Positions 5,648 through 7,197 of a stretch of DNA of 7,197 nt are shown piece by piece. The position numbers and the translations under genes were made by a program. The notes under the pieces are model-generated. The model had not been told where the DNA came from. It saw only the letters and a program-made list of their open reading frames with translations, and did not search any database. The stretch's first letter is position 1, and each line of letters begins with the position of its first letter. Origin of the DNA: an uncultured Oscillospiraceae bacterium (lineage in GTDB: Bacteria > Bacillota > Clostridia > Oscillospirales > Oscillospiraceae); assembly GCA_910584805.1 (NCBI GenBank), contig CAJUCB010000044.1, positions 8,807 through 16,003 on the forward strand, written 5' to 3'.

Positions 5648-7197
5648 TTACCCCTTCTTATGCCCCTTCAGGGCCTTCATCCGCTGCTCGTGGTTCAGGA
5701 TGCGCTTGCGCAGGCGCAGGCTCTGGGGGGTGACCTCCAACAGCTCGTCGTCGGCCAGGAATTCCAGGCACTGCTCCAAGCTCATCTGACGGGGGGGCAC
5801 CAGGCGCAGGGCTTCGTCGGAGCCGGAGGCCCGCATGTTGGTGAGCTGCTTTTTCCGGCAGACATTGACGGTGATGTCCTCGCTCTTGGGGGTCTCCCCC
5901 ACCACCATGCCGCCGTAGACCGCCACGCCGGGGCCGATGAACAGGGCCCCCCGCTCCTGGGCGGCCCAGAGGCCGTAGGTCACGGAGTCGCCGGTCTCGA
6001 AGGAGATCAGGCTGCCGGAGTTGCGGCGGGAGAGCTCCCCTTTGTAGGGGGCGTAGGAGTCAAACACCGAGGCCATGATGCCCTCACCACGGGTATCGGT
6101 CAAAAATTCGTTGCGGTAGCCGAACAGGCCCCGGGCGGGGACCAAAAATTCCAGCTTCATCCGGGTACCCACGGGGGTCATTTCCAACAGGTCCCCCTTC
6201 CGGGAACCCATTTTTTCAATGACAGCCCCCACGGCGTCGGCGGGGACGTCAGCCACCAGGCGTTCCATGGGTTCGCAGCGCACCCCGTCAATCTCCTGGT
6301 AGAGCACCCGGGGGGGGGACACCTGGAACTCATAGCCCTCCCGGCGCATGGTCTCCATGAGGATGGACAGGTGCATTTCCCCCCGTCCAGCCACGTTGTA
6401 GGCCTCGGTGGAGTCGGTGTCCGTCACCCGGAGGGACACGTCCTTTAGGGTCTCCCGCACCAGGCGGTCGTGGAGGTTCCGGGAGGTGACATACTTCCCC
6501 TCCCGCCCGGCAAAGGGGGAGTCATTGACGGAGAAGGTCATTTCCATGGTGGGGGCGGAGATCTTCACAAAGGGCAGGGGTTCCACCGTCCCGGCGGCAC
6601 AGATGGTGTCCCAGATGGTGATGTCCCCGATGCCGGACATGGCGATGATGTTCCCCGCCTGGGCCTCGGTCACGGGGGCACGGGAGAGGCCCTCGAACTG
6701 GTAGAGGCTCACGGCCTTGGCCTTGCGGCTCATCTCCTGGTTGTGGTAGTTGCACACGGCAATTTCCTGGTTCTGCTTGATGCTCCCCCGCTCAATGCGG
6801 CCGATGGCGATACGCCCCACGAACTCGTTGTAGTCGATGGAGGACACCAGCATCTGGAAGGGCGCCTCCGGGTCGGCCTCCGGCGCGGGGATGTAGCTGA
6901 GGATGGTGTCGAAGAGGGGCTGCAGGTCGGTGCCCAGGGTGTCCGGGTCGGTGGAGCAAATCCCCTGGCGGGCGGAGCAGAAGAGGGTGGGGGAGTCCAG
7001 CTGTTCTTCGGTGGCATCCAGCTCCAACAGCAGTTCCAGCACTTCGTCCATGACCTCGTGGACCCGCTGGTCGGGGCGGTCGATCTTGTTGATGACCACA
7101 ATCACCCGGTGGCCCAGCTCCAAGGCCCGGGAGAGGACGAAGCGGGTCTGGGGCATGGGGCCCTCGGCGGCGTCCACCAGGAGGATGACGCCGTTGA
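5648..7197 (-). CDS. typA: Ribosome-associated translational GTPase TypA/BipA, truncated at N terminus by window end
   Basis: The frame runs off the window at 7197; the GTG at 7177 is an internal Val (ILLVDAAEGPMPQTRF), not a start. About 516 of the usual 605 or so residues are present. Missing are the G1 P-loop and the G2/G3 switch motifs. Present are the G4 motif NKID (7090-7079), the G5 Ser-Ala (6976-6971, in CSARQG), a beta-barrel domain II (MLVSSIDYNEFVGRIAIGRI), EF-G-like domain III with GRGEMHLSILMETMRREG, a domain V region with GDLLEMTP and PARGLFGYRNEFLTDTRG, and the TypA-specific C-terminal domain (GVAVYGGMVVGE, RKKQLTNMRASGSDEAL). The absence of an EF-G domain IV and the C-terminal pattern distinguish it from EF-G and LepA. 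It acts on ribosomes, linked to assembly and stress adaptation. It is probably the promoter-proximal gene for the uma2 gene downstream. Confidence 0.97.
   Translation of the reverse strand, partial: NGVILLVDAAEGPMPQTRFVLSRALELGHRVIVVINKIDRPDQRVHEVMDEVLELLLELDATEEQLDSPTLFCSARQGICSTDPDTLGTDLQPLFDTILSYIPAPEADPEAPFQMLVSSIDYNEFVGRIAIGRIERGSIKQNQEIAVCNYHNQEMSRKAKAVSLYQFEGLSRAPVTEAQAGNIIAMSGIGDITIWDTICAAGTVEPLPFVKISAPTMEMTFSVNDSPFAGREGKYVTSRNLHDRLVRETLKDVSLRVTDTDSTEAYNVAGRGEMHLSILMETMRREGYEFQVSPPRVLYQEIDGVRCEPMERLVADVPADAVGAVIEKMGSRKGDLLEMTPVGTRMKLEFLVPARGLFGYRNEFLTDTRGEGIMASVFDSYAPYKGELSRRNSGSLISFETGDSVTYGLWAAQERGALFIGPGVAVYGGMVVGETPKSEDITVNVCRKKQLTNMRASGSDEALRLVPPRQMSLEQCLEFLADDELLEVTPQSLRLRKRILNHEQRMKALKGHKKG

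Noticed and set aside
5660..6704. Plus-strand open frames opposite typA (5660-6448, 6408-6704)
   Set aside because: They are the antisense of clear TypA domains; the products are Gly/His/Gln-rich with no recognisable motif or RBS.
1..7197. Search for tRNA/rRNA, CRISPR repeats, insertion-sequence ends, integrase or toxin-antitoxin genes
   Set aside because: None was recognised on either strand by eye. A tRNAscan/ISfinder/CRISPR search would be needed to exclude degenerate copies.

Overview
The window looks like chromosomal DNA from a gut-type Clostridia, most likely Oscillospiraceae/Ruminococcaceae. The grounds are the very GC-rich housekeeping genes, strong AAGGAGG-type ribosome binding sites, and a sigma/anti-sigma pair with a DUF4367-like sensor that is typical of that class. 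The taxonomic call is inference from style, not from a marker gene. Two conserved genes are cut by the window edges: a cation-pumping P-type ATPase on the left and typA/bipA on the right. Between them lies a more A+T-rich accessory stretch.

Layout: (1) 1-1523, plus strand, is the C-terminal part of a Ca2+-type P-type ATPase. It ends at a hairpin with T-tracts on both strands. (2) 1581-3138, minus strand, is a convergent cluster: a secreted protein of unknown family whose frame is broken near 2485-2515, followed 32 bp later by a small membrane-anchored protein of unknown function. (3) 3139-3437 is a divergent intergenic region with a good sigma-A-type promoter pointing right. (4) 3438-4899, plus strand, is an ECF-like sigma factor followed by a single-pass membrane protein that looks like its anti-sigma factor. 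A perfect 15-bp hairpin terminator follows. (5) 5063-7197, minus strand, is typA/bipA (N terminus beyond the window) followed by a Uma2-family nuclease-like gene 27 bp downstream, ended by its own hairpin terminator.

How the parts may work together: the sigma/anti-sigma pair is a self-contained signalling module, with an extracellular sensor domain, one membrane segment and a cytoplasmic part likely to hold the sigma factor. The divergent secreted-protein gene shares its upstream region and is a natural candidate target, but no matching promoter pair was found to prove this. The Uma2 gene appears to ride on the typA transcript. No tRNA, rRNA, CRISPR array, insertion sequence or integrase was seen.

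The most notable points are the broken secreted-protein gene, the sigma module beside it, and a dyad over the sigma promoter -10 box whose 10-mer recurs inside the anti-sigma gene. I did not find a clearly new biological system.
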